Assembly: GCA_035716135.1 (NCBI GenBank) | Contig: DASTKD010000390.1 | Span: 1 to 17,232, forward strand | Source of the DNA: CF-113 sp035716135 | Lineage (GTDB): Bacteria; Chloroflexota; Ktedonobacteria; Ktedonobacterales; Ktedonobacteraceae | Length of the DNA stretch: 17,232 bases | Direction of reading: 5' to 3' | Part shown: positions 1-8,027 of the stretch, piece after piece | Layout of the letters: the number at the start of each line of letters is the position of its first letter | Position numbering within the stretch: position 1 is the first letter of the stretch | The notes under the pieces: generated by a model | What the model saw: only the letters and a program-made list of their open reading frames with translations | The model's database searches: none | What the model was told of the DNA's origin: nothing | Program-made: the position numbers and the translations under genes

Positions 1-337
1 CAATGCGGGTGATCTCGATGGTCGAGACCGCCACCTGCTTCCCAGTTGGGGGGATGCTCCCAAGCGTTCCCTGCTGTGTTCCATGGGTCGTAAATCTGGT
101 GACCACTTTGCCGCCTTCTGCGATCATATCCTCAATCGTAATGTACAGATCAGGGAAACCCGCCAGCATGATGGCGATGGCTTGCCTGGTTCCCTCTGGA
201 CCGACCGGCAGACCAGGAGGGAGCGTGTGATCGGCGTGATCGGGAGCGTAGAAGTCATCGAGGGCCGCCAGATTCCTCTTGTTGAACACTTCCTCGTAAA
301 AACGGCGGATCAGGGCCTTGTTGTCTTCGGTTGACAT
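1..337 (-). CDS. SnoaL-like ester cyclase family protein, 3' end cut by window (left copy)
   Basis: Mirror copy of 16896-17232, broken at exactly the same base by the left edge. NTF2-fold SnoaL-like motifs FPDLYITIEDMIA and GSIPPTGK are visible. The identical truncation at both ends is a property of the palindrome and not of the gene. Confidence 0.85.
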   Translation of the reverse strand, partial: MSTEDNKALIRRFYEEVFNKRNLAALDDFYAPDHADHTLPPGLPVGPEGTRQAIAIMLAGFPDLYITIEDMIAEGGKVVTRFTTHGTQQGTLGSIPPTGKQVAVSTIEITRI

Positions 338-397
338 AGCATGTTCTCCTTTTTATGTGTTGCTTCCTTCTTCTCCTCAATGTCGCAGAGGAGCATG

Positions 398-454
398 GCT
401 CATCTTTGGTGTCCATGGAGCTACGGTCTGCTCCTGGTTGCCAGTGGAATCGCC
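398..454 (-). repeat. 57-bp imperfect repeat, copy B (left half)
   Basis: Mirror of 16779-16835, at the 3' end of the deleted SDR gene. In plus-strand form both left copies contain GGAGC, an 8-base spacer and GCTCC. Confidence 0.7.
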
Positions 455-747
455 GATCTCTCTCCTCCAGGCCTGGCCTCCTGCTTACGCGGCCTCATCA
501 CCTTCGCAAACACACGTGCCGTCAGTGCCAGTGGCGTCATATGTGTCAGCTGTGCTCCAAAGGCATTCCGCCGGCCCTCGACGGCATACGGCCGCCCCTG
601 TTCCAGAGCGCGCAAGCCTGCCATGACCACCGCCTCCGAGCTGTGCATCCTGCTCAGCATCGGCACGTCGGGAGCCTCAAGAACCGCGAAAAAATTGGTC
701 GCTGTAGGCCCTGGGCACAGGGCGACTTTGTTACGATAGTCAAACAT
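421..747 (-). pseudogene. Short-chain dehydrogenase with large in-frame internal deletion (left copy)
   Basis: Mirror copy of 16486-16812: the SDR start (MFDYRNKVAL) is fused in frame to the SDR C-terminal part from CPGPTATNFF onward. The NAD(P)-binding and catalytic motifs are absent. Confidence 0.75.
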
Positions 748-1216
748 GAGGTTCTCCTTCTTTTTTCTCCTCCTGTAAGCTCTCCATCGTCGTGATCTGA
801 AACACCGGGTGACGGAGTGCTTCACGTTCAAAAGCCTCAAGGGGCGAGTCTAGCGTCGCATCGAAGTAGGATCGAGCTGTAACGACCTTCGAGAGATACT
901 GCTTGAGAACAGAAGCCGCCTCCTGTGCTGGTAGTTCGGTCACGGAGATCGCCTCGGAATGGCGACCACGGGTGAGCGTTGCCGTTCCTGCTGCACGGAT
1001 GTTGCGTACCCATTGGACCACGCCGTAAGGAGCGACTAGAAAGCGGTGACCGTACTGCTCAACAAGGATCACCGGAACCGTATGGGGCTGACCACTTGTG
1101 CGACCACGCACGGTGAGCAGCGACGTTGTCCCCATCCTGACTCCGGCATGCAGAAGAGCCATGATCAATGCGTCTCTGATGCGGGTAGCGACATTGGCCT
1201 GATAGGTTTTAGACAT
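740..1216 (-). CDS. Ddn-like nitroreductase/deazaflavin-dependent family protein, second (left copy)
   Basis: Mirror copy of the 158-residue protein at 16017-16493: cofactor motif VRGRTSGQPHTVPV and VQWVRNIRAAG. The 3' end overlaps the SDR remnant by eight bases. Confidence 0.85.
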   Translation of the reverse strand: MSKTYQANVATRIRDALIMALLHAGVRMGTTSLLTVRGRTSGQPHTVPVILVEQYGHRFLVAPYGVVQWVRNIRAAGTATLTRGRHSEAISVTELPAQEAASVLKQYLSKVVTARSYFDATLDSPLEAFEREALRHPVFQITTMESLQEEKKEGEPHV

Positions 1217-1248
1217 GAAAGTGTACCTGCTTTCTTCTTTTTTGGCGG

Positions 1249-2001
1249 TTATGAAACCACAGCAAGTGGCTCTCTGCTCAATCTCGATCCCAGTCGGTAG
1301 AGTTTCCAGCCGACCGCGAGAAACCAGATCGGGAGGAGCAGACCGTAGACGAAGTAGCCAGGGCCGAGAATGGGCCGAAGGGTCTCACTCACGATGCCCA
1401 GGGCACCAGTCACGATACCCAGATAGGCAGTGCCCTTCGGGAAGACACCCTTCAGCATGACAAGAGAGGTGATCAGGATGCCGACCGGGGTCAGGATCCC
1501 AACCGCACCCGTGATGTTATTCTGCGCGATAAACACCTCGGCAGCAGTCGCAAAGGCGGTGTGTTGTGCAGCGGTGGTGGCTGCCATGTATTGATCGCTC
1601 AGGTAAACCAGGACGGGCGCTCCACCACCGGTTGTCGGTATGGCCAGAGTGAGAGCCCAGGCGACGATACCGGCGAGGGCACCGAGAGCCGCGTAGCTCT
1701 TGTTCAGGTGCTTGAGTGCCTGGAAGAGCGCCAGGAAGACGACCAGAGCGAAAACGCTGGGTGCCAACCACAGGGCCTGTTCGATGATGTAGAGGACCTT
1801 ATGTGAGGCGACGTATTGGAGAGTAGTAGCCCCGTCCGCGTTCAAGGGTGGCGGCGCTACGACAACCAGCACAATGGCTACGAGTACAAGCACGACAAAG
1901 AGCACTGCCGAAACGCCCGCGGCCCGGTAGAGACCTCTCCACGATGGGTCTGGAGCAGCCTCAGCTTCTGGCGCTGATCTTCTGACTTGCAACGTGTTCA
2001 T
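1249..2001 (-). CDS. DUF4386-like six-helix membrane protein (left copy)
   Basis: Mirror copy of the 250-residue protein at 15232-15984, with a polar N-terminal tail, six helices and the GPGYFVYGLLLPIWFL segment. Function unknown. Confidence 0.82.
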   Translation of the reverse strand: MNTLQVRRSAPEAEAAPDPSWRGLYRAAGVSAVLFVVLVLVAIVLVVVAPPPLNADGATTLQYVASHKVLYIIEQALWLAPSVFALVVFLALFQALKHLNKSYAALGALAGIVAWALTLAIPTTGGGAPVLVYLSDQYMAATTAAQHTAFATAAEVFIAQNNITGAVGILTPVGILITSLVMLKGVFPKGTAYLGIVTGALGIVSETLRPILGPGYFVYGLLLPIWFLAVGWKLYRLGSRLSREPLAVVS

Positions 2002-2030
2002 GTCTTTCCTCCTTCAATGCGGCTGAATGT

Positions 2031-2050
2031 ATGAGCGTGAAATGGCTCAT
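2031..2050 (-). other. Small intergenic stem-loop between the two membrane-protein genes (left copy)
   Basis: Mirror of 15183-15202. Confidence 0.25.
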
Positions 2051-2066
2051 GTCTGACCGACCTTGC

Positions 2067-2783
2067 TCAGCCTCCATAGACTGGCGTCATAGCTTTGGCC
2101 TCCCGCTTCACAACGAGCATCGAGACACTGGCGATTAAGAACCAGATGATCATTGCTCCCTGGCCGATGAACGTCACGTAGCCGCTCGCGGTGTAGAAAC
2201 CGGTGTAGTCAGTTCCCCCAAAGATCGAGGGAGCAGCCACCAGGTTGATAGCCGCGGCGACATAGGCCGCCCAGCCTGTCCACCTGGGGAGCACTCCGGT
2301 GCCCAGCGTGGCGTAGCCCGCCGAGGCCAACAACAGTGCCGACATGATGAGCCCAATCGCACCGTAGAAGACGAAGCTACCCTCCCATAGCCCTCTGACC
2401 ACAGAGGGATCGGCCTTGACGGACGTGTCCAGGGCAGCACCCCCCGCCAGCGCATCACCAGCCAGTTCCAAGGTGATCACGACCAGACCGGCTCCGAAGA
2501 CCAACGTCGATACCCCCTCGTCATCCGGCCGCGCCTGCCGGATCAGGCGGCGGAGCCCAGCCAGCATGACCAGGAAGCCGACCATGATGAGCGGATCGGC
2601 CAGGGTGGTGCGCATGAGGATGAGGGTGCTGGCCCTGCTCAGGGAGTCGCTGAACTGGACGGTGTCCTCCAGTCGAGCCGCTGGCTGCGGGCCAACAAAG
2701 TAGAGCGGGAGCGCGACCAGGAACACGACGAAGCCGGCTAGCCCAAACGCACCCGCCCAGCGCCGCACTTTCAGATCGTTCAT
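2067..2783 (-). CDS. Six-helix membrane protein, function unknown (left copy)
   Basis: Mirror copy of the 238-residue protein at 14450-15166, with six predicted helices and two polar loops. It is translationally close to the first Ddn-like gene. No family assigned with certainty; DUF4386-like by layout. Confidence 0.8.
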   Translation of the reverse strand: MNDLKVRRWAGAFGLAGFVVFLVALPLYFVGPQPAARLEDTVQFSDSLSRASTLILMRTTLADPLIMVGFLVMLAGLRRLIRQARPDDEGVSTLVFGAGLVVITLELAGDALAGGAALDTSVKADPSVVRGLWEGSFVFYGAIGLIMSALLLASAGYATLGTGVLPRWTGWAAYVAAAINLVAAPSIFGGTDYTGFYTASGYVTFIGQGAMIIWFLIASVSMLVVKREAKAMTPVYGG

Positions 2784-2788
2784 AAGAA

Positions 2789-2836
2789 GCCTCCTTATTT
2801 GCGCAAAACACATTGTTCTGCGGAAGATGTTTTCTC
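2789..2836 (-). repeat. 48-bp duplicated leader, copy 2 (left half)
   Basis: Mirror of 14397-14444, upstream of the first six-helix membrane protein and overlapping the 3' end of the Ddn-like gene. Confidence 0.7.
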
Positions 2837-3352
2837 TCGACGAGGCAGGGCCTCGCCGCCTGGCATGATCTGTTCCCCGGCCTGCTCAATGGGGACGAGA
2901 CGCACGAGTGGAATGGGACGACTGGTGGCTTGCTGATACCGTGCGTAAGTAGGCGCGACACGCAGGACGCGCGGCCAGAAGGCGGTCGCCTCATCTGCCG
3001 ACAACTCCTCGGCGCGAACCTGCAAGATGCGGTTCATGACCTGGACTCGCGCCGTCGGGGTAGCCTTCAGGTTGTAGAACCAGCCGGGGTGGGAGGACCG
3101 GCCGCTATTGGCGGCCACGATGACCAGGTTCGCGCCATCTCGGAAGAACTGAAGGAGCACCGTCCGCGTCTTTCCAGACCTGCGCCCACGCGTCGTGAGA
3201 ATCAGCACATCGACCTTCCGGGCGATGCGGCCACCGGTCAGCCGATACAGGCTCACGCCGAGGCCCCCAAGTCTTTTGTCAAGCTCGTAATTCAGAGAAA
3301 GAACAACCTTCTCCTTGAGCAAGTGGCTCCTGGTAGACGTCCTGTTGTTCAT
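2795..3352 (-). CDS. Ddn-like deazaflavin (F420)-dependent nitroreductase family protein, first (left copy)
   Basis: Mirror copy of the 185-residue protein at 13881-14438, with the cofactor motif TTRGRRSGKTRT, the HPGWFYNL motif and a ~28-residue C-terminal extension that runs into the duplicated leader. Probable F420H2-dependent reductase of quinones or xenobiotics. Confidence 0.87.
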   Translation of the reverse strand: MNNRTSTRSHLLKEKVVLSLNYELDKRLGGLGVSLYRLTGGRIARKVDVLILTTRGRRSGKTRTVLLQFFRDGANLVIVAANSGRSSHPGWFYNLKATPTARVQVMNRILQVRAEELSADEATAFWPRVLRVAPTYARYQQATSRPIPLVRLVPIEQAGEQIMPGGEALPRREKTSSAEQCVLRK

Positions 3353-3356
3353 GAGT

Positions 3357-3404
3357 GCCTCCTTTTTTGCACACCATGCGTTGTTCCGTAGATGATGTTT
3401 CCTC
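3357..3404 (-). repeat. 48-bp duplicated leader, copy 1 (left half)
   Basis: Mirror of 13829-13876, upstream of the first Ddn-like gene. Confidence 0.7.
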
Positions 3405-3454
3405 ATCCTCTGTCAGACTCTCATTCGTTGACCTACGCACGCCAACTCGCTCGC

Positions 3455-3970
3455 CTATGCCAAAGCAGGCTGAAACTGTGTGGCCAGATCGCTCGCCCAG
3501 GCGCGAATTGCTATCCAGTCCCGCACGTCGCTGGCTGGCATGTTCTTGAGGGCCGGTACCAGATTGTAGGGGAAGGTGAGCTTCTGCGGGTCGAACTTGC
3601 CGCCAAAGATGGCAATCGCTTGTGGGGTCAGCCAGGGAAACTTCGCCAGCTCTTTGTCGAGCTGCCTGCGCACCTCCTGAAATTCCTTCTCTTCAGTATG
3701 AAATGGGCCGAGCGCAAAAATGGCCACCGGCCGCTGCGAGAGAGTTTCACGGTGCTGCACCAGGAAATGAAGGGCGTCCTTGTGCCAGCGGAACATGTAG
3801 AGCGGCGCCCCCAGCACAACGGCGCCGTACTGATCGAGGGTCCGCACTTTCCGCGCGGGCTCAATATCGACCACAAGCCCCCGTTCGCGCAGCGTCGCCG
3901 CGACTGCCTCGGCCACTTCCTGCGTTGAGCCGTAACGGGTTGCATATGCTACCAGAATCGAAGCTGACAT
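3455..3970 (-). CDS. HemG-like flavodoxin domain protein (left copy)
   Basis: Mirror copy of the 171-residue protein at 13263-13778: FMN loop YATRYGSTQEVA, second loop VVLGAPLYMFRWHKDA, C-terminal FGGKFD and RDWIAIRAWA. The start is placed at the ATG after GAAAGGAG and not at the upstream in-frame ATG (4001-4003). Confidence 0.85.
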   Translation of the reverse strand: MSASILVAYATRYGSTQEVAEAVAATLRERGLVVDIEPARKVRTLDQYGAVVLGAPLYMFRWHKDALHFLVQHRETLSQRPVAIFALGPFHTEEKEFQEVRRQLDKELAKFPWLTPQAIAIFGGKFDPQKLTFPYNLVPALKNMPASDVRDWIAIRAWASDLATQFQPALA

Positions 3971-3988
3971 GGTGATCTCCTTTCGCGT

Positions 3989-4010
3989 GGACACCTTCCT
4001 CAAGGTATCC
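3989..4010 (-). other. Intergenic hairpin between the two flavodoxin genes (left copy)
   Basis: Mirror of 13223-13244, with the same nine-pair stem and tetraloop. Confidence 0.45.
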
Positions 4011-4042
4011 GATCTGTGTCTCCCTCTGTTTCCCTACTCTGG

Positions 4043-4525
4043 TTAGTGCGCGGCGAGATGCGCTTTCTGTGCCTCACACCGTTGGTGAACGCCCAAAGCC
4101 CACCTGGCCGCTCGCTCCACTTCCCCGGCCAGCAGGGGGCCCTCCTTCTTCATGGCCTTCACGAAGAAGCTCTCCGGCGGAACCAGGGGCTCGACTCCCA
4201 TCGTGCGCAGCTGCCTGGCCATCACCACAGCAGCCGAACGCTGCCAGAGGCGCCCGCGGAAGCGGGTATCAAAGCACACGACGGCCAGGCCGCTGAGCAA
4301 TGCAGGTGAGATTTTTTCGAGCCAGGACTGCATCGCCGGGGTCGGTCGAAATCCCTGTGTTGGGCACCCCAGAATAAGCAGGTCTACCCCCTGGAACGAG
4401 ACCGGACGTGATGGATCGACACGCACGGCCTGCGCATGCCCAAAGGCACGCAACGTGTCGGCGATGACCTGGGCGATGCGTTCGGTGTTCCCGTATTGTG
4501 AATCGTAGACAACTAATGTGTTCAT
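4043..4525 (-). CDS. Flavodoxin family protein (left copy)
   Basis: Mirror copy of the 160-residue flavodoxin at 12708-13190. The FMN phosphate loop is at residues 8-17 (DSQYGNTERI) and the second FMN loop at GCPTQGFRPT. Cytoplasmic electron carrier or quinone/nitro-reducing flavoprotein; partner unknown. Confidence 0.88.
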   Translation of the reverse strand: MNTLVVYDSQYGNTERIAQVIADTLRAFGHAQAVRVDPSRPVSFQGVDLLILGCPTQGFRPTPAMQSWLEKISPALLSGLAVVCFDTRFRGRLWQRSAAVVMARQLRTMGVEPLVPPESFFVKAMKKEGPLLAGEVERAARWALGVHQRCEAQKAHLAAH

Positions 4526-4551
4526 AGGTCCTCCTTGGGATGTGGACTACT

Positions 4552-4853
4552 TTAGCTCTTCTTTGATGTTCCTGGAGCGACGGCCTGCTCCTTTTCTTCC
4601 GTGGAGTCGCCCAGACCATGGCCGCTCTCAATCAGCTCTTTCAGCCGCCCCGTGAAGCGCGCCGCCGGAGCGCCAACGACAGGGACTCCCCCGTTTTCGC
4701 TTTGTGGTCCCTCAGGTGAGCGCGAGCCCTGGTCACATCGACTTCGAGCAAGCCCTGGATCATGGGCTTGTGCTGGACTGAACGCATCGCGAACGCCATC
4801 GCGCGCCTACCCTTCGACGGGACCACCTGGGAATCAGCGTTGTTCTGTTTCAT
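4552..4853 (-). pseudogene. 2-oxoacid dehydrogenase E2-like gene, internally deleted and frameshifted (left copy)
   Basis: Mirror copy of 12380-12681. The N-terminal piece with MIQGLLEVDVTRARAHLRDH is joined out of frame to a C-terminal GAPAARFTGRLKELIES piece, with the catalytic middle lost. The first frame stops at 4641-4643; the second ends at 4552. Confidence 0.7.
4555..4611 (-). repeat. 57-bp imperfect repeat, copy A (left half)
   Basis: Mirror of 12622-12678, at the 3' end of the E2-like relict. Confidence 0.7.
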
Positions 4854-4924
4854 GCTCTCTCTTCCTCCTTACGATGGGACAGGACGTTCCGTCTCCGACC
4901 CTCCCCTAGTCGTGCCCATCAGCA

Positions 4925-4956
4925 TCTGTGACAGACCTTCCCAGCGTAAAGTTTAC
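4925..4956 (-). promoter_or_regulatory. Two 11-bp dyads at the operon start (left copy)
   Basis: Mirror of 12277-12308: TCTGTCACAGA at 4925-4935 and GTAAAGTTTAC at 4946-4956 as written on the plus strand. Confidence 0.35.
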
Positions 4957-4983
4957 TGTATGGACATCACCAGGACATCACAA
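4955..4983 (-). promoter_or_regulatory. Candidate operon promoter with 11-bp-period direct repeat (left copy)
   Basis: Mirror of 12250-12278 (direct repeats at 4962-4981), reading leftward into the redox operon. Confidence 0.45.
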
Positions 4984-5491
4984 AAGTGGGCCTCATACTC
5001 ACAGGGCCATCACACATGATCGGGGGGAAGCCGCAGGATGGCGAACGCTGGCTTGCACCTCTGCGCAAGCCGCCTCAAGGTGAGGGAAGCTTCGATCTCT
5101 CCTGAGTACTGATGGCGGGTTCGCAGGTTTGCGCGAAGCGGGAAAGTCGCAATAAGATGTCCCCTCTGCGTTGATCATGTTTGGTATTGGCGAGGGCATG
5201 TGTGAAGAGGTGTCGCCGTTCAGACGAGTTGGTGCCGGGTGAGTCCAATGGAAAGCAGAGGCGCGTGTCGAGGTTGGTGAGCATGCTTCCTTTGATCTCT
5301 TTCCCAGCTCACAAGAGATGTCAAGCATCCCTTCGGTCAGTTTCGGCACATTCTGGCGAAAGGGTATGCTGCCGGGGCAGGCCCTGCCTGGGGAGCTTAG
5401 GCTGTTTTGAGAGTGAAACTGCCCGTTCCAGCGAAAGACAGTGGCACCAGGACAGCCTCACTCACTTCTTCTGAGAAAGAGCAGTGACCAA

Positions 5492-5698
5492 ATGGACAAT
5501 GAGGCAAGAGTCCTATTCCGAATAATTGAGTGGACATACCAGTTCTACCTCTCGCGCTATGAAGATATTCCGGGGTACAACACGCCGCGCTGGGGCTGTT
5601 TCTCCTACGATTACCTGTCAGAGAGGCAGGCCATCCACATGCACTTCGCCAATCTCGACTTCTCCGGCTACGGTCCCTTAATGCATGGTGAATTCTAA
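5492..5698 (+). CDS. Small conserved-looking protein or gene fragment, 68 aa (left copy)
   Basis: Starts MDNEARVLFRIIEW and contains PGYNTPRWGCFSYDY (about 28-42) and HMHFANLDFSGYGPL (49-63). The density of aromatic residues, Gly and Pro is protein-like and unlike the noise frames around it, so I believe it is or was coding. No family is named with confidence. The abrupt end MHGEF and the weak ribosome site suggest the N-terminal part of a longer protein. It ends directly before the MFS promoter. Could be functional as a small protein; a relict is more likely. Confidence 0.45.
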   Translation: MDNEARVLFRIIEWTYQFYLSRYEDIPGYNTPRWGCFSYDYLSERQAIHMHFANLDFSGYGPLMHGEF

Positions 5699-5699
5699 A

Positions 5700-5728
5700 T
5701 TGCCATTTCTCCCTATCTCGTATATGAT
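5700..5728 (+). promoter_or_regulatory. Sigma-70-type promoter for the MFS gene (left copy)
   Basis: TTGCCA (5700-5705), a 17-base spacer and TATGAT (5723-5728) give a good match to the -35/-10 consensus with ideal spacing. The predicted start is about 50 bases before the MFS ATG at 5787. It begins just after the stop of the 68-aa fragment, so the MFS gene is probably transcribed independently of it. Confidence 0.65.
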
Positions 5729-5786
5729 AGCAAAGGTCAGTTTTGCATAAAACGCTCCCACATTCTCTAGAAAGCAACGATGGCGC

Positions 5787-7025
5787 ATGGACACAGAAGC
5801 GAGTACACGGAAGTCGGTCTCCCTGTGGCGCAATCGGGACTACCTGTTGCTCTGGCTCGGTCAGGCCGTCTCCTCACTCGGCACGCGCCTCACACAGTTT
5901 GCCTTTCCACTGTTGATTGTGGGATTGACCCATTCTCTGGCCGCGACCGGGCTGGCCTATGGACTGGAGCAGCTTCCCTATGCCCTCTTCAGCCTACCCG
6001 CCGGAGCGCTGGTTGATCGCTGGCCGCGAAAGCGCGTAATGCTCATCTGCACGCTCGGCCTGCTGCTGTGTGTGGCGAGCATTCCCCTGACCATCCTGCT
6101 GACCGGTGGTCAATTGCAGCTGCTCCTGCTCTACGGCATCGCCTTCAGCCTGGGAGCGGTCTCGCTCTTCTACGATCTGGCTGAGCTGGCAGCGCTCGCG
6201 TGGGTGGTGCCAAAGGCACAGCTTACAATAGCAGTGGCGCAGAACGAGTTCGTCTATAGCTCCTGCTCCCTGCTCGGCCCCGCGCTCGGCAGCCTGCTCT
6301 TCAGCGTGACACGGCTGCTTCCTTTCGTCGCGGACGCAGTTTCGTATATAGTATTGCTTGTCTCATTGCTGAACATACGCTCATCCATGCAGGACGAAAG
6401 GAACGTGGAACGCCGCCATCTGCTTGTGGAAGTGCGCGAGGGACTGAGCTGGTTGTGGTCGCAGAAGGTTATGCGCTCGGTGGTGTTGATTTCTAGTTAC
6501 CTCTATTTTGTCATCACCGCCAGCGTGCTCATCGTGCTGGCAATTGTGCAGCAGCAGCATATCCCACCCGTACTTTACGGCCTCATTGTCGCTGCCGGGG
6601 GCGTTGGCAATTTACTGGGTACGGCACTCTGCCAACCCTTCCAGCGCCACCTGCGCTTTGGTACCGCGCTGGGTTGCGCACTTGTTGCGTTTGTGCTGCT
6701 CTGGCCGCTCTACGGCGTCATCACAACACCCCTGCTGCTGGGAGCGATCTTCGCAGGCATAGCCATCTTTGACTCGATCAGCGCCATCCTGATGAGCAGC
6801 TACCGCCTTTCTATTGTCCCGGATGCGCTGCAGGGGCGCGTCAGTGGCGTCTATCGCCTGATCCTGTTCAGCATCCTCACCGTCGGCCCACCCGCGCTTG
6901 GGCTGAGCCTCGAATACCTGGGTGTCCTGGCGACGGTGGGCATTGTCTGGTGCGGCCTGCTTGTGCTGGCCGGTTTTACGTTTATCAATCGACAAATGCG
7001 ACAGGCAACCTTGCCAGAGGCTTGA
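5787..7025 (+). CDS. MFS transporter, DHA3/EntS-like (left copy)
   Basis: Mirror copy of the 412-residue permease at 10208-11446. It has the motif-A loop GALVDRWPRKRVM at residues 73-85 and an N-terminus typical of the MFS_3 group. Transcription probably starts from the promoter at 5700-5728 and may continue into the LLM oxidoreductase at 7155. Substrate unknown. Confidence 0.9.
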   Translation: MDTEASTRKSVSLWRNRDYLLLWLGQAVSSLGTRLTQFAFPLLIVGLTHSLAATGLAYGLEQLPYALFSLPAGALVDRWPRKRVMLICTLGLLLCVASIPLTILLTGGQLQLLLLYGIAFSLGAVSLFYDLAELAALAWVVPKAQLTIAVAQNEFVYSSCSLLGPALGSLLFSVTRLLPFVADAVSYIVLLVSLLNIRSSMQDERNVERRHLLVEVREGLSWLWSQKVMRSVVLISSYLYFVITASVLIVLAIVQQQHIPPVLYGLIVAAGGVGNLLGTALCQPFQRHLRFGTALGCALVAFVLLWPLYGVITTPLLLGAIFAGIAIFDSISAILMSSYRLSIVPDALQGRVSGVYRLILFSILTVGPPALGLSLEYLGVLATVGIVWCGLLVLAGFTFINRQMRQATLPEA

Positions 7026-7154
7026 TTTGGCGCGCTCTCCACCTCCCACATCCGTTTTTCTCTCGAACATGACAGGAGATGGCAGGATTTGCTGTGTACA
7101 ATTGTCGGGTAAACATCTCAAGAATCCTGAACTGGTGAAGGAGGAGGAAAGGCA

Positions 7155-7931
7155 ATGCGTATCGGTGTCAATATTGGTCCGACGAGCGATTGGTCAGCGA
7201 TGCTGGCGGCGACGAAAGAGGCCGACCAGCTTGGCTTTGACGCAGTGGGCTTTCTGGATCACTACCACTCGGATGAACCGGAGTGGCAGCAGTATATCTG
7301 TGGCTGGTCAGCTTATGGCGCCCTGGCGATGGCCACCTCGCGCATCCATCTGGTACCCATGGTGATTGATCGCATGAACTACCTACCAGGCGTGCTGGCA
7401 AAGGAGGTTGCGACTCTATCCATCCTCAGCAATGGACGCTTCGAACTGGGTATTGGAGCGGGCGACTTCTTTCAGGAGGCCCGTGCCTGGGGTCTGCCCG
7501 TTCCTCCCGCGCCTGAGCGCATCAGCGGACTGGCTGAGACGGTCGCCATCCTGCGCCGCATCTGGCAGGGCGAGGTGGTGACGTTCGAGGGCAAGCACCT
7601 GCACTTGAAGAATGCAGCCTCAGTTCCTGTACCCCCGGCTCGGCCTCGTATCGTCGTCGGCGCTGGCAACTCGCGCAGCCTGATCCAGAGCGCCGTCCAT
7701 TATGCCGACGAAATCAACGTTTACGCCGATGACGACGTGATCCGCTTTGCCCGTCAAGCCATCACCGACGCGCAGCGAGCCGTGACACTCTCCACCTTCG
7801 TCTGGGACTGGCTGGAAAACATCGAAGAAAAGCTGACCGATTGGGAGAAGCTTGGAGTCGAGCGCACCTTCATCACCTTCTGGCACCCCTTCGATAGGCT
7901 GGCACAGCTAAGCAAGAAGAACACAGTGTAG
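7155..7931 (+). CDS. LLM-class F420-dependent oxidoreductase (left copy)
   Basis: Mirror copy of the 258-residue luciferase-like oxidoreductase at 9302-10078. It has the same motifs (GFDAVGFLDHYHS, LSNGRFELGIGAGDF) and the same strong ribosome site GGAGGAGGAAAGG just before ATG. It sits 129 bases after the MFS exporter on the same strand, which suggests co-transcription, and converges on the membrane-protein gene ending at 8006. Confidence 0.85.
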   Translation: MRIGVNIGPTSDWSAMLAATKEADQLGFDAVGFLDHYHSDEPEWQQYICGWSAYGALAMATSRIHLVPMVIDRMNYLPGVLAKEVATLSILSNGRFELGIGAGDFFQEARAWGLPVPPAPERISGLAETVAILRRIWQGEVVTFEGKHLHLKNAASVPVPPARPRIVVGAGNSRSLIQSAVHYADEINVYADDDVIRFARQAITDAQRAVTLSTFVWDWLENIEEKLTDWEKLGVERTFITFWHPFDRLAQLSKKNTV

Positions 7932-8027
7932 CCAGGGCTTGGGAATGGGTCTGGGAAGGGCGCAGGCGGCCTTCTCTCCCCCACCAGCACTCACAGACCC
8001 CAATGCTACACTGTGTTCTTCTTGCTT
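7910..8027. repeat. 23-bp inverted repeat over two convergent stop codons (left copy)
   Basis: Arms at 7910-7932 and 8005-8027, mirror of 9206-9323. The core AAGCAAGAAGAACACAGTG encodes the shared C-terminal SKKNTV of the oxidoreductase (ending 7931) and the membrane protein (ending 8006). Confidence 0.75.

Larger units (their letters stand above)
4854..5491. other. Gene-poor region ahead of the redox operon (left copy)
   Basis: Mirror of 11742-12379. It holds the operon promoter region (4955-4983, minus strand) and a possible decayed frame at 5075-5284 on the minus strand. Nothing else could be supported. Confidence 0.5.

Noticed and set aside
2813..3391. 192-aa plus-strand frame antisense to the first Ddn-like gene (mirror 13842-14420), and 178-aa frame antisense to the HemG-like gene (mirror 13305-13841)
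   Set aside because: They are long only because the sense genes are GC-rich. The sense frames carry clear family motifs and ribosome sites; the antisense ones do not.
6612..7121. 169-aa frame antisense to the 3' part of the MFS gene (mirror 10112-10621)
   Set aside because: Charged, Gln/Asp/Arg-rich shadow of a hydrophobic gene, with no ribosome site or family motif.
7910..8027. Classic intrinsic terminator
   Set aside because: The stem is long and perfect, but neither side has a run of T residues right after it, so only a bidirectional 3'-end structure is suggested.
7910..8027. MITE or insertion-sequence remnant
   Set aside because: No target-site duplication was seen outside the arms and there is no transposase in the window, so I left it as an inverted repeat.
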